The notes under the pieces are model-generated. The model saw nothing but the letters and a program-made list of their open reading frames with translations, was not told where the DNA came from and searched no databases. From Telluria antibiotica (GTDB taxonomy: Bacteria > Pseudomonadota > Gammaproteobacteria > Burkholderiales > Burkholderiaceae_D), in the NCBI RefSeq assembly GCF_011682055.1, contig NZ_JAAQOM010000005.1, forward strand, positions 124,001 to 188,000: a stretch of DNA of 64,000 nt, given 5' to 3'. The translations under genes and the position numbers were made by a program. Every line of letters begins with the position of its first letter. Position 1 is the first letter of the stretch. Shown here piece by piece: positions 24,814 to 33,733 of the stretch.

Positions 24814-26978
24814 AGGGGCGCCTGCACCGGCATCGGCACGGGCGGCCGGCCGTAGCGTTCCTCGAATTCGTCCAGCGCGACGGGGCGTCCGAGCAGATAG
24901 CCCTGCATCACGTCGCAGCCGTGCGCCGTCAGGAACGCCTGCTGCGCATCCAGTTCCACGCCCTCGGCGATCGTCGCGAGATGTAGCTTGCGCGCGAGCG
25001 CGATGATGGCCTCGACGATGGACGACGCGTTCGGGTCGTTGTCGACGTGCTGCACGAACGAGCGGTCGATCTTCAGCGCCGCCAGCGGAAAGCGCGCCAG
25101 GTAGGCCAGCGACGAATAGCCGGTGCCGAAATCGTCCAGCGCGAAATGCACGCCGAGGCCGCGCAGCTGCTGCATGCGGTCGACGAGGTCGGCCGGGTTG
25201 CGCGCGAACACGCTCTCCGTCAGTTCCAGGGTGAGACGGTCGGCCCGGGCGCCCGTCGCGGCCAGCAGGGTGGCGACGGCCTGGGGAAAATCGGGGTCGC
25301 GCAGCTGGTGCACGCTGATGTTCACGGCGAGCTTCAGTCCCTGCAGGTTCGGGGCGCGCGCCCAGCGCGCCAGCGCGTGACAGCCCTGTTCGAGGACGTC
25401 CATGCCCAGCGCCGCGATGAGGCCGCCGGATTCGGCCGCGCCGATGAATTCGCCGGGCGCGACCAGTTCGTCCGCGCCGCGCTGCCAGCGCACGAGGGCT
25501 TCCGCGCCGACGAGGCTGCCGTCGTGCCCGAACTGCGGCTGGCAATACAGCACGAACTGGCGCCGCGCGAGACCCGTGCGCAGCGCGGCCGACAGCGCGG
25601 CCTGGCGGTCGACGGCCGCCTGCATGCCGGGGTCGAAGAAGCGCAGCGTGTTGCGGCCTTCGTCCTTCGCGCGGTACATCGCGAGGTCGGCCTGGCGCAG
25701 CAGCAGGTCGATGTCGGTCGGGTGGCCGTCGAACAGCGTGGCGCCGATGCTGGGGCTGGTGGAGCACTGGCGCCCGGCCAGGTCGAACGGTTCGGCGAGC
25801 ACCTCGAGCACCTTGCGCCCCACGGCATGGACTTCCACCATCGCGTCGGCCGGGGTGGCGCCCAGGTTTTCCAGCACGATCACGAATTCGTCGCCGCCCA
25901 GGCGCGCGAGGTGGTCGCCTTCGCGCAGCGCCCGGCGCAGCCGCCGCGCCACTTCGCGCAGCAGCAGGTCGCCCAGGTCGTGGCCCATCGTGTCGTTCAG
26001 CAATTTGAAATTGTCGAGGTCGAGGAACAGCAGCGCGCCGTGGCGGCTCGCGCGCGCGTTGCGCGCGAGGATCTGGCCCAGCTCCTCGAGCAGGAAGCGC
26101 CGGTTCGGCAGGCCCGTCAACTGGTCGAAATAGGCGAGTTCGTGGATGCGGCGCTCGGTCTGCTTGCGCTCCGTGAGGTCGGTGTTGGTGCCGGACAGCC
26201 GTATGGCCTTGCCGCCGGCGTCGCGCAGGATGAAGCCGCGGCTCAGCACGGGGACGTAGTGGCCGTCGTGGTGGCGCAGACGGAATTCCGTGCCGTAGGT
26301 CTGGCGCGGGCCGGGCAGCACTTCGTCGAGGAAGGCGACGACGCGGATGCGGTCTTCGGGGTGCGTCAGGCGCACCCACGCCTCGGCGTCGGCAGCCTGC
26401 GTGTCGGGCGCGTAGCCGAGCATTTCCCACCAGCGCGCCGAATAATAGATCTCGCCGGTGACGAGGTCCCAGTCCCACGGCGCGTCCGTCGAGCCCTGCA
26501 GCGCTAGGCGCATGCGCTCCTCGGACTTGTGCAGCGATTGTTCGATGCCCTTCAGGGCCGTGCAGTCGGTGAAGCAGACGACGACGCGGTGGATCGTGCC
26601 TTGCTCGTCGCGTTCGGGGTAGGCATTGCAGAGCGCCCAGCGCACGTCGCCCTGGCCGGGGCGAGGGACGCCGACGACGACGTTCGACACCTTGGCGCCC
26701 GTGCGCAGCACTTCGTTGACGGGATATTCGTGCGACGGCATGCATGTGCCGTCCGCGCGCACGAAATGCCAATAGGCGTCGCTGGCCTGGGCGTGCAGCA
26801 CCTCGTGTTCGCCGCGCCCGAGCAGGACGAGCGCTTCCGGGTTGGCGGCGACGACCCGTCCCTGTGCGTCGTGCATGACCACGCCGGCCGGCAGGTGGGC
26901 AAGCAGCTCGTCGAAGCGGCGCCGCGCGTCGTCCGGGGCGGTGCCGTCGCCGTTCATGCGGGGCGGGTTCTCGTGCAT
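24786..26978 (-). CDS. PAS-PAS-GGDEF-EAL protein (cyclic-di-GMP turnover)
   Basis: 730 residues. There are two PAS regions (about 20-150 and 150-275; the second ends with the PAC motif GTNTDLTERKQ). The GGDEF domain has an intact ARLGGDEFVIVL. The EAL domain carries AEALVRW, VNISVHQL, LELTES, DDFGTGYSSLAYL and KIDRSFV. It has no membrane segment or signal peptide. Both catalytic domains look intact, so it may make or degrade cyclic-di-GMP depending on PAS signals. It is convergent with the PAS histidine kinase and overlaps it by 28 bases. The first GGDEF-EAL protein of the window (1-1344) differs in having a dead GGDEF. Confidence 0.94.
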   Translation of the reverse strand: MHENPPRMNGDGTAPDDARRRFDELLAHLPAGVVMHDAQGRVVAANPEALVLLGRGEHEVLHAQASDAYWHFVRADGTCMPSHEYPVNEVLRTGAKVSNVVVGVPRPGQGDVRWALCNAYPERDEQGTIHRVVVCFTDCTALKGIEQSLHKSEERMRLALQGSTDAPWDWDLVTGEIYYSARWWEMLGYAPDTQAADAEAWVRLTHPEDRIRVVAFLDEVLPGPRQTYGTEFRLRHHDGHYVPVLSRGFILRDAGGKAIRLSGTNTDLTERKQTERRIHELAYFDQLTGLPNRRFLLEELGQILARNARASRHGALLFLDLDNFKLLNDTMGHDLGDLLLREVARRLRRALREGDHLARLGGDEFVIVLENLGATPADAMVEVHAVGRKVLEVLAEPFDLAGRQCSTSPSIGATLFDGHPTDIDLLLRQADLAMYRAKDEGRNTLRFFDPGMQAAVDRQAALSAALRTGLARRQFVLYCQPQFGHDGSLVGAEALVRWQRGADELVAPGEFIGAAESGGLIAALGMDVLEQGCHALARWARAPNLQGLKLAVNISVHQLRDPDFPQAVATLLAATGARADRLTLELTESVFARNPADLVDRMQQLRGLGVHFALDDFGTGYSSLAYLARFPLAALKIDRSFVQHVDNDPNASSIVEAIIALARKLHLATIAEGVELDAQQAFLTAHGCDVMQGYLLGRPVALDEFEERYGRPPVPMPVQAPLQAASGSST

Positions 26979-27047
26979 GTGGACTTTTGGTTACGATTTC
27001 CGCGCATGCTAGCAGTTCCCGGACGCCCGTGGCGCGCGTTCAGCTCA

Positions 27048-28691
27048 TCATGCCGGCGCCAGCGCGCGGTAGCGGAAGTCACGCAGCCGCACGGTGCCCG
27101 CACCCGCGGCGTAGACGCCGACTTTCAGGCTCAGGAAGCCGCCGAACACATTGTGGTGAATACCCGACACTTCCATGCGCGTGCCGTGCAGCGTCCACGT
27201 CTTGCCGCCATCGAACGAGTAATGGAAAGTCACGACGTTGTCGTCGTTGGTCAGGCGCACGCGCACGCTGGAGATGGCTTGCGGACGGCGCGCCCACGGC
27301 AGTTCCTCCGAATATTCGTAGGTCTTGACCGTGTCCGGCGTGAAGCCCAGGCCGACGTAGGCTTTCGGGTTGTAGAACAGCAGCAGGCCGCCTTCGGCCG
27401 CGCCCATGAGGTCCAGCGTGATCTCGGCCTCGTACGCGCGGTCGCCGACGCCGCACGTGAGTGGCGTCGCGTCGGCCGGCGACGTGCCCTTGCCCTTGAT
27501 TTCCAGCCCGCCGTTCGCGAAGCGCACGCGCGCCATCTCGTCCGGCGCCGGATCGTGGAAGCTCCACTGGACGCCGAAGCGGTCCTGCGAGAAATCGTCG
27601 GACAGCGCGAACCCGTTCGGCCCGGCCTTGCCGCCGCGCGGCTTCGGCAAAGGCTTCGAGAGGTCGCCACCCTTGGCGCGGAACCAGCCGTCCGCCGTCC
27701 ACTCGATCGGCTCCAGCACCGTCTGGCGGCCCAGCGTGCGGAAGCCGTTCTCGTAGGCGTGGTAGATCATCCACCAGTCGCCGCCCGGGCCCTCCACGAG
27801 CGACGCGTGGCCGCGCGACCACCACGGCTCCTTTGTGCTCGTCGTGCGTACGAGCGGGTTGTGCGGGCAGTGTTCCCACGGGCCGTTGATCGACTTCGAG
27901 CGGGCCGCGATCACCATGTGGCCCGTCACGGGACCGGCCGTGCCGCCGACCGCCGTCACGAGGTAGAAATAGGCGCCGTGACGCAGCAGCTTCGGGCCTT
28001 CCGGCGCGAAGTTCTCGACGACCCAGTCTTCCGGATAGCGCCACGGCTGGTACGCCGGTTCGACGGGCCCGTCCGCCGCGAGGCCGTCGTCCGTCAGGCG
28101 CACGCGGCGGATGCCGTTCACGAACAGGTAGCGCTTGCCGTCCTCGCCCACGACGTGGCCCGGGTCGATGCAGCCGCTGATCTTCAGGTCGATCGGATCG
28201 CTCCACGGACCTTCGATGCGGTCGGCCCAGATGGCGTAGATCGACCAGGCGTTGCCGTCCGGCGCGGCCGGGATGTAGATGAAGTAGCGGCCGTCGTGCT
28301 TGCACAGGTCGAGCGCCCAGATCGTGCCCAGCGGCTTCTTCAATGCGGGGCCGACGGGCGCCCAGTTCACGAGATCCGTCGAATGCCAGATCACGATGCC
28401 CGGATACGACAGGAAGGACGAGAACGTCATGTAGTAGTCCTTGCCGTCCTTCAGGATCGTCGGGTCCGGGTGGTCGCCCGAGATGATCGGGTTCACGTAC
28501 GTGCCGTCGCCGAGGTCGGCCTTGCGCTGGCCTTCGATGCCGCGGCCCCAGCGCGGGGCAGGCAGGCAGGCGGGGACGGCCGGTGCGGCGGTGCGGGCGC
28601 CGGCCTGCGCGGGCAGAACGGCGGCAGCGGGGAGGGCGGCGGCGCCGGCGAGCAGCGTCTTGAATGCCGAGCGGCGGGATGGATTGGTCAA
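27048..28691 (-). CDS. Glycoside hydrolase family 43-type enzyme, Tat-exported
   Basis: 547 residues from a TTG start with GGAGA six bases upstream. A twin-arginine-like signal (NPSRRSAFKTLLAGAAALPA) precedes the catalytic five-bladed propeller. The propeller has the GH43 features: NPIISGDHPDPTILKDGKDYYMT (catalytic-base Asp region), GCIDPGHVVGEDGKRYLF, and ENFAPEGPKLL with the acid Glu. A C-terminal beta-sandwich (from about residue 355) resembles the DUF1349/CBM-like domain of GH43 xylosidases and arabinosidases. The likely substrate is a plant beta-xyloside or alpha-arabinoside. LacI-type palindromes sit 35-60 bases upstream, which points to sugar-controlled expression. Confidence 0.9.
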   Translation of the reverse strand: MTNPSRRSAFKTLLAGAAALPAAAVLPAQAGARTAAPAVPACLPAPRWGRGIEGQRKADLGDGTYVNPIISGDHPDPTILKDGKDYYMTFSSFLSYPGIVIWHSTDLVNWAPVGPALKKPLGTIWALDLCKHDGRYFIYIPAAPDGNAWSIYAIWADRIEGPWSDPIDLKISGCIDPGHVVGEDGKRYLFVNGIRRVRLTDDGLAADGPVEPAYQPWRYPEDWVVENFAPEGPKLLRHGAYFYLVTAVGGTAGPVTGHMVIAARSKSINGPWEHCPHNPLVRTTSTKEPWWSRGHASLVEGPGGDWWMIYHAYENGFRTLGRQTVLEPIEWTADGWFRAKGGDLSKPLPKPRGGKAGPNGFALSDDFSQDRFGVQWSFHDPAPDEMARVRFANGGLEIKGKGTSPADATPLTCGVGDRAYEAEITLDLMGAAEGGLLLFYNPKAYVGLGFTPDTVKTYEYSEELPWARRPQAISSVRVRLTNDDNVVTFHYSFDGGKTWTLHGTRMEVSGIHHNVFGGFLSLKVGVYAAGAGTVRLRDFRYRALAPA

Positions 28692-28714
28692 GCGGGTCTC
28701 CAGATTCTTGCGTA

Positions 28715-28750
28715 TTAATCGTTTCCAAGAGTATATGAAAACGATTTCAT
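28715..28750. promoter_or_regulatory. LacI/GalR-type operators upstream of the GH43 gene
   Basis: ATGAAAACGATTTCAT at 28735-28750 matches its reverse complement at 14 of 16 positions and has the central CG typical of LacI/GalR-family operators. A second partial site, TTAATCGTTTCC, lies at 28715-28726. Both are in the 75-base gap between the GH43 gene and the operon upstream of it, just before the GH43 start. The regulator itself is not in the window. Confidence 0.55.
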
Positions 28751-28766
28751 GAGCAAGACCGCAACC

Positions 28767-30401
28767 TCAGCGCAGTTCGTGGATGGCGATCCCGCCGAAG
28801 CCGTCCCACAGGCCGAATTCCTGTTCCAGTCCGGGCAGCTGGCGCAGCAGCGCGGGCTTGTCCTTGTGGAACGTGGTCGCGCTGCCGTCGATGGTGCGCG
28901 TGCCCGCGAGGCGGTACATCCGCGCGTCCGTGCTCGCGACGGGCTTGCGCAGCAGGACGAGCACCTGGCGACCGTCCACGTCGACGGCCTGCAGGTCGCC
29001 GGGACCGCTCGTCGCCTTCACGTAGCGGCGCTGGACTTCCGGCTCGATGGCGCCCGCTTCCAGCGCGACGCGCACCTGCCGGCCGTGCGCGGATGCCCAG
29101 TCGAGGAAGGGGATGGCGAAGAAGACGATCTGGGCGCGGTCGGTGCGGTAATCCATCACGGCGAGCGCGTCGGCGGTCGGGGCCAGTGCGTCCAGCAGCG
29201 CGGGATTGCGGCCCCACCAGAACGGGACGACGAATTCGAGGCGCAGGCCCTCGCCCGCGGCCGCCTTCAGCGCGCGCGCCATGCCGATGTAGGCCGCATC
29301 CCGCCGGCTGGGCGCCAGCACCGTCTCCGGCAACAGGTACGGTTCGACGTCGAACTGCGCGCCGCGCAGGCGCGCGTCTGCGGGCTGCGCGGCGTTGTAC
29401 GCGGCATACGCGCGCACGCGCCGCACGGCCGCCGGCACTTCGCCGGGCAGCACCATGTGCGGGTCGCCGTCGACGCTGTAGATGACTATGCCCCGCGCAC
29501 CCGCCGCGCGCACGAAGGCGGCCAGGTGGCCGGGGTCGCGCACGGCGCCGCCCGTCAGCGGTACGGTGACGAACAGCTCGCGGATGCCCTGGCCGGCCGC
29601 CCAGTCGAGCAGTGCGGGCCCGCCGTCGATCCAGTCGCCGGGACGCCAGACCCACGTCGCGCGCGGCGCGGCCTTCGGTGCGGCGGCCGGTTCCTGCGCG
29701 AGCGCCGTCACGTCGATGCTCGCTTCCGATGCGGGGCACAGCAGCACGAACTGGCGCCAGCCGGCGCGGTCCAGCGCTGCGGGCGGTGTGAGCCGCGCGG
29801 ACTTGGCGCCGGCGGCGAGCACGCCCATGTCGAGCGCATCGCCCCTTTGTTGGCGGGCCGCATCCGCGACCTGCCACGTGAACGCGCCGCCCCGCGCTTC
29901 ATACCCCGCGGCCAGCGCGGTGTTGGCGCGGGTCATGAACCACGGCCCCGTGAGGATCGCGCCTGCCGCGCGCTGGCCCGCGCGGCAGGTGACGCGCAGG
30001 TGGCCGTTCTCCAGGTGTGCCTGCACGCGCTCCTCGGCGCCGAACGTGCGCACGTCCATCGACCGCAGCAGGTTCTCGTGCAGCGGCATGGGTTGCGGAC
30101 GTGCCGGACCGCGCGCGGTGGACGGCAGTTCGTGCTCGCTGACGGCGAAGCGGCCGTCCGTCACGTTGCCGTTCAAGACGATCACGTCTTCCGGCATCTC
30201 TCCGTGCGCCAGCGGGTAGACGGCGTCCACGTCGGCGCCGGCCACCAGCGCGACGCTCGTGCAGCCCGGTGCGTGCTCGCGGTCGTCGACGACGTAGCGT
30301 GGCGGCGCGCCGTCCGTCGCGGCGGGGCATTGGTGCAGCCAGGCGGCGTGGGCCGGGATCGTCATCGCGAGCAGGGGTAACGTAACGAGGAGGGTGCGCA
30401 T
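28767..30401 (-). CDS. Exported protein with TIM-barrel-like C-terminal domain, putative glycan-acting enzyme
   Basis: 544 residues with a signal peptide (MRTLLVTLPLLAMTIPAHA). Residues about 20-240 are a Cys-containing beta-rich domain without recognised family (CPAATDG, GCTSVALVAG, VTCRAGQRAAG, LLCPASEAS). Residues about 247-465 look like a TIM barrel: VWRPGDWIDG, RELFVTVPLTGG, GIVIYSVDGDPH, GAQFDVEPYLLP (Asp351 and Glu353 are candidate catalytic acids at a strand end), LEFVVPFWWG, ALAVMDYRT. This resembles polysaccharide hydrolases or deacetylase partners in exopolysaccharide operons, but no exact family was recognised. The start is two bases after the glycosyltransferase stop, so it is the last gene of a four-gene operon. 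Confidence 0.7.
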   Translation of the reverse strand: MRTLLVTLPLLAMTIPAHAAWLHQCPAATDGAPPRYVVDDREHAPGCTSVALVAGADVDAVYPLAHGEMPEDVIVLNGNVTDGRFAVSEHELPSTARGPARPQPMPLHENLLRSMDVRTFGAEERVQAHLENGHLRVTCRAGQRAAGAILTGPWFMTRANTALAAGYEARGGAFTWQVADAARQQRGDALDMGVLAAGAKSARLTPPAALDRAGWRQFVLLCPASEASIDVTALAQEPAAAPKAAPRATWVWRPGDWIDGGPALLDWAAGQGIRELFVTVPLTGGAVRDPGHLAAFVRAAGARGIVIYSVDGDPHMVLPGEVPAAVRRVRAYAAYNAAQPADARLRGAQFDVEPYLLPETVLAPSRRDAAYIGMARALKAAAGEGLRLEFVVPFWWGRNPALLDALAPTADALAVMDYRTDRAQIVFFAIPFLDWASAHGRQVRVALEAGAIEPEVQRRYVKATSGPGDLQAVDVDGRQVLVLLRKPVASTDARMYRLAGTRTIDGSATTFHKDKPALLRQLPGLEQEFGLWDGFGGIAIHELR

Positions 30402-30403
30402 GG

Positions 30404-31825
30404 TCAGGGGCCTTTGGGCGTACCGGCCTGCCAGTCGCCCTTGCGTTTCATCGTACCCCAGGTCGATTCCTTCTGCGCGATCCAGCGCCACAGGCCGATC
30501 AGGCGCCACACCGTGTTCAACTGGCGGTGCCCGAGATTTTCCAGCAGCACGACGGCGCCCAGCGCCAGCAACTGCTTGCCGCGCGGGTACATGTGGAACG
30601 ACATCTCTTCCAGCAGCAGGCCGGACGCGGACAACAGGATGCCGAGGCCGATCGCGACGAACATGAACGTGGCGAACGCCTGCCACGAGATCCCGCCCGC
30701 GATGGCCGCCCACGTCATGAAGACGTAGCCGCCCAGTTCGACGACGGGCCCCAGCCACTCGAACAGCAGCATGAACGGGAATGCGAGCCAGCCCGGTACG
30801 CCGCCGTTCCTCGAGAACATCAGGCCCCAGTTGGCATTCAAGCTCTCGGCCAGGCCGCGCTGCCAGCGGATGCGCTGGTTCTTCAGCGTCTTGTAGTCTT
30901 CCGGCGCCTCCGTCCAGCACACGGGATCGGGCACGAATTCGATCTTGTACGGCTGGCGCTGCGCGCGCAGCAGGCGGTGCATGCGCACGATCAGTTCCAT
31001 GTCCTCGCCGATCGTGTCCGGGCGGTAGCCGCCGGCCTGGATCACGGTCTCCTTGCGGAACACGCCGAACGCGCCGGAGACGATCAGCATGCCGTTCACC
31101 GAGGACCATCCGAGGCGACCGAACAGGAACGCGCGCAGGTATTCCACGACCTGGAACAGCGCCCACACGTTGCGCGGCAGGCCGACCTTCGTGAGGAAGC
31201 CGCCCGTCACCTCGCAGCCGTTGGCGACGCGGATCGTACCGCCCGTCGCGACGACGGCCGGATCGCGCAGGAACGGTTCCGTCACCTTTTCCAGGCTGTC
31301 GCGCTGCAGGATCGAATCGGCGTCCACGCCGCACACGAGCGGATAGCGCGCCGCGTTAATGCCCGCGTTCAGCGAGTCGGCCTTGCCGCCGTTGTCCTTG
31401 TCGATCACGCGCAGGTTCGGAAAGCGGGTGGAGCGGTAGATCTGGCGGATGTCCTTCGTCGCGATGCGGCGCCGGTACGCTTCCGGAAACGGCAGCAGGC
31501 CGAATTCGCGCTTCAAGACCTCCAGCGTGCCGTCCTTCGAGCCGTCGTTCACGACCAGCACTTCGTATTCGGAATACGTCAGCTGCAGCATGGAGCGCAC
31601 GGATGCGGCGATCGTGGCCTCCTCGTTGTATGCGGGCACGAGGATGCTGACGGGCGGCTCGAGGCCGGAGTAGACGCGCGGCAGGTCGTCCAGCATCGCT
31701 TCCTGGCCCTTGCGGTGCAGCGCGCGCAGCGACAGCATGTTCAGCACGAGGTAACCGCCGTTGAGCAGCACGAAGTAGCACAGCACGAACCAGGTGATGA
31801 ACTGGATGATGAGGTGGTGCGACAT
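30404..31825 (-). CDS. Membrane-bound family 2 glycosyltransferase (processive type)
   Basis: 473 residues. One N-terminal helix (residues 5-30) leads into a GT2 domain with the full processive set: VVNDGS (Asp94), GVDADS (Asp168, Asp170), GED (273-275) and QRIRW (317-321). Three or four C-terminal membrane helices follow (about 345-445). This arrangement is shared by PgaC/HmsR, hyaluronan and cellulose synthases, which polymerise a nucleotide sugar while exporting the chain. The start overlaps the stop of the HEAT gene by one base (TGATG), so translation is coupled. The neighbours suggest a receiver-regulated exopolysaccharide. The sugar is unknown. Confidence 0.9.
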   Translation of the reverse strand: MSHHLIIQFITWFVLCYFVLLNGGYLVLNMLSLRALHRKGQEAMLDDLPRVYSGLEPPVSILVPAYNEEATIAASVRSMLQLTYSEYEVLVVNDGSKDGTLEVLKREFGLLPFPEAYRRRIATKDIRQIYRSTRFPNLRVIDKDNGGKADSLNAGINAARYPLVCGVDADSILQRDSLEKVTEPFLRDPAVVATGGTIRVANGCEVTGGFLTKVGLPRNVWALFQVVEYLRAFLFGRLGWSSVNGMLIVSGAFGVFRKETVIQAGGYRPDTIGEDMELIVRMHRLLRAQRQPYKIEFVPDPVCWTEAPEDYKTLKNQRIRWQRGLAESLNANWGLMFSRNGGVPGWLAFPFMLLFEWLGPVVELGGYVFMTWAAIAGGISWQAFATFMFVAIGLGILLSASGLLLEEMSFHMYPRGKQLLALGAVVLLENLGHRQLNTVWRLIGLWRWIAQKESTWGTMKRKGDWQAGTPKGP

Positions 31826-32931
31826 CACCCGATCCTTTCCCCGGCGCGGGTTTCGGCGATCACCTGGGCGAGGATGTCGGCGGCGAAGCGGTCGGTGAGG
31901 CCGGCCTGCAGGGCATCCAGTTCGGCGCGCGCGAGCCACGGCAGGTCGGCGATGGCCTGGGCGGCGCGGTAACGCACCCACCATTCGCGGTCGGCCAGCA
32001 GCGCGACGAGGCGCTCGACGTCGGACGCATCGCCGATCCGCCCCAGCGCCTTGGCGGCCAGCACGCGTACCTGCCAGTCGGGGTGCGCGAGCAGGCCGCG
32101 GACGGTGTCGCGCAGGCCGGGCGTGGCGACGATGCGCAGGGCGGCCGTCACGAGGTCGACGTCGGGGCTGGCGAGGGCGTCGGCCAGCAGCGCGGGCGGC
32201 AGGTCGATGCGCAGCGCTTCCGCGATGCGCAGGGCGCGCGGCAGGCGGCCGGGCGGCAAGGTCGGCAGCAGGTCCGCGAGGACGCCGGCGACGGGCGCGC
32301 TGGCCTCCTTCAGGATGCCGGCCACGTGCGACATGGCCCAGTCGTCGCGCGCGACGAACAGCGGCGTGAGGTAGGCGGCGGCCGCGTGCGGGTCGATACG
32401 CACGAGCGCCCACAGTGCGGACAGCGACAACGTGACGTCCGGGCTTTCGGCCAGCGTGCGCAAGGTGTCCCACGACGCGCGGTCGCCCAGGTGGCCCAGC
32501 AGCAAGGTCGCCAGCAGGCGCTCCGTGCGCGGCCCGCGCGCGAGCATGGCGCGCGCGTCGTGCTCGACGCCGAGGCGGCGCGCGACGGCGTTCAGCGCGA
32601 CGCTGGCCTCGCCGCGCAGCGACGCCTGCAGGTGCACCCACAGCTTGATGAAATGCGGGCGCTCGGCGCGCGCCAGCCGCGGCAGCTTGCCGGGCATCTC
32701 GCCGACGATGGCGGCGTTCAGCACGGGACGCCACCGGGCGAGCGCACGCGCCTCGCGCCGCTCGCGCCGGCGCAGCGCCATGCGCAGGCGGACGATCTGG
32801 GCGGCGAGGAGCAACGTGAGGAAGAGGGCGCCGATCCCGGTCCAGTACGCGGCGGCCAGGACCGGATCGGCTGGCGCCTTCAATGCGGCGGCAAGCACAT
32901 GGGCGGGCAGGACGCCGCCGGGCAGGATCAT
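31825..32931 (-). CDS. HEAT-repeat membrane protein
   Basis: 368 residues. The start at 32931 overlaps the stop of the receiver gene (ATGA, 32928-32931). One membrane helix (about residues 27-48, AYWTGIGALFLTLLLAAQIV) is followed by a basic stretch (RLRMALRRRERREARALARW). A long cytoplasmic HEAT-repeat array comes next: TLRTLAESPDVTLSLSALWALVRIDP, ALASPDVDLVTAALRIVATP, LLAHPDWQVRVLAAKALGRIGD, LLADREWWVRYRAAQAIADLP. HEAT arrays serve as protein-docking scaffolds. Between a receiver protein and a glycosyltransferase, it probably relays the signal to the synthase (inference). It does not belong to a classical Pga or Bcs system. Confidence 0.85.
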   Translation of the reverse strand: MILPGGVLPAHVLAAALKAPADPVLAAAYWTGIGALFLTLLLAAQIVRLRMALRRRERREARALARWRPVLNAAIVGEMPGKLPRLARAERPHFIKLWVHLQASLRGEASVALNAVARRLGVEHDARAMLARGPRTERLLATLLLGHLGDRASWDTLRTLAESPDVTLSLSALWALVRIDPHAAAAYLTPLFVARDDWAMSHVAGILKEASAPVAGVLADLLPTLPPGRLPRALRIAEALRIDLPPALLADALASPDVDLVTAALRIVATPGLRDTVRGLLAHPDWQVRVLAAKALGRIGDASDVERLVALLADREWWVRYRAAQAIADLPWLARAELDALQAGLTDRFAADILAQVIAETRAGERIG

Positions 32932-33311
32932 GCCGGTGTTTTCAGGAAGCGGCGCAGGCGCGCGAGCAATTCCTGCGGCTGGAACGGCTTGATGATGAAG
33001 TCGTTGGCGCCGGCGTCGAGGGCACGCACGGTGTCGCGCTCCGTGTTCTTCGCCGTGAGCATGAGGACGGGCACGGCCTCCCACCCGGCCTGCGCGCGGA
33101 TCAGGCCGACGATCTCGAACCCGTCGACGTAGGGCAGCATGACGTCGAGCAGGACGAGGTCGGGCGCAGGCTCCGCCATCACGTGCTGCACGGCCGCGCG
33201 CCCATCCGCCACGTGGGTCACGCGATAGCCCTGGCGCTCGAGCATGAAGCTCAGGACGTGGGCGATGTGGACGTCGTCTTCGACGACGAGGACGCTGGGT
33301 TGTGCGCTCAT
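32928..33311 (-). CDS. Stand-alone CheY-like receiver protein
   Basis: 127 residues, a receiver domain only. It has the acidic pair VVEDD, phosphoacceptor Asp56 in LVLLDVMLPYVDG, Thr in MLTAKN and Lys108 in FIIKPF. There is no output domain. It is the first gene of a coupled operon (receiver, HEAT, GT2, TIM-barrel protein), so phosphorylation is expected to control the complex through protein contact rather than DNA binding (inference). No cognate kinase lies next to it. The ribosome site is weak. Confidence 0.93.
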   Translation of the reverse strand: MSAQPSVLVVEDDVHIAHVLSFMLERQGYRVTHVADGRAAVQHVMAEPAPDLVLLDVMLPYVDGFEIVGLIRAQAGWEAVPVLMLTAKNTERDTVRALDAGANDFIIKPFQPQELLARLRRFLKTPA

Positions 33312-33482
33312 GCGGGTTGGGTCGAAAGTTGCTGTGTGGCTCGATTATAGCGGCGGAATTTAACAGTTGACGCGCGATTGTGGCGGGAGGGGCGACTGAA
33401 CGTGGGCTTTGCGGATGGGTTGACACAGTGGCATGATGGGCGGTGAACTCAACGTCGGTGTGAATGCAGGGAAGGGCGAGGG

Positions 33483-33720
33483 ATGAGCTGGATAAACGCA
33501 TTTTTTGCGAGCGGATACTCGATTGCCTACGCATTGGGCGGACTGTTTGCCTCGAGCTTCGCGTAGTGGGTTGCCACTTGTGATTTGGCGAAATATACGT
33601 CGTTCGCCCGGATGCTTGGCGGTTATCCGGCGAAGACCTGGGTTGCCGTGTTTCTTGTTTTTCTCTCGGCATTCCTGCTTTATTGCGCTTATCAGGTGAC
33701 TGCGTTTGAGCGGTATTTTT
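33483..33720 (+). pseudogene. Small hydrophobic ORF interrupted by an amber codon, in a lower-GC patch
   Basis: An ATG at 33483 with a GAAGGGCGAGGG-type ribosome site opens a 27-residue hydrophobic peptide (MSWINAFFASGYSIAYALGG, then LFASSFA) that ends at a TAG. The same frame continues without another stop through WVATCDLAKYTSFARML and a membrane helix (TWVAVFLVFLSAFLLYCAYQ) to about FERYFLIEK. A TTGACA lies 58-63 bases upstream and a terminator-like hairpin follows at 33734. It may be a decayed small membrane protein, or a genuine short peptide with a second ORF. No family was recognised, and base composition is lower in GC than the neighbours. Confidence 0.3.
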
Positions 33721-33733
33721 TAATTGAGAAAAT

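Noticed and set aside
22714..26772. A 1352-codon open frame on the minus strand opposite the PAS histidine kinase and running through the GGDEF-EAL gene in another frame
   Set aside because: It is Arg/Ala/Pro/His-rich with no domains and is explained by high GC at codon position 3 in two real genes.
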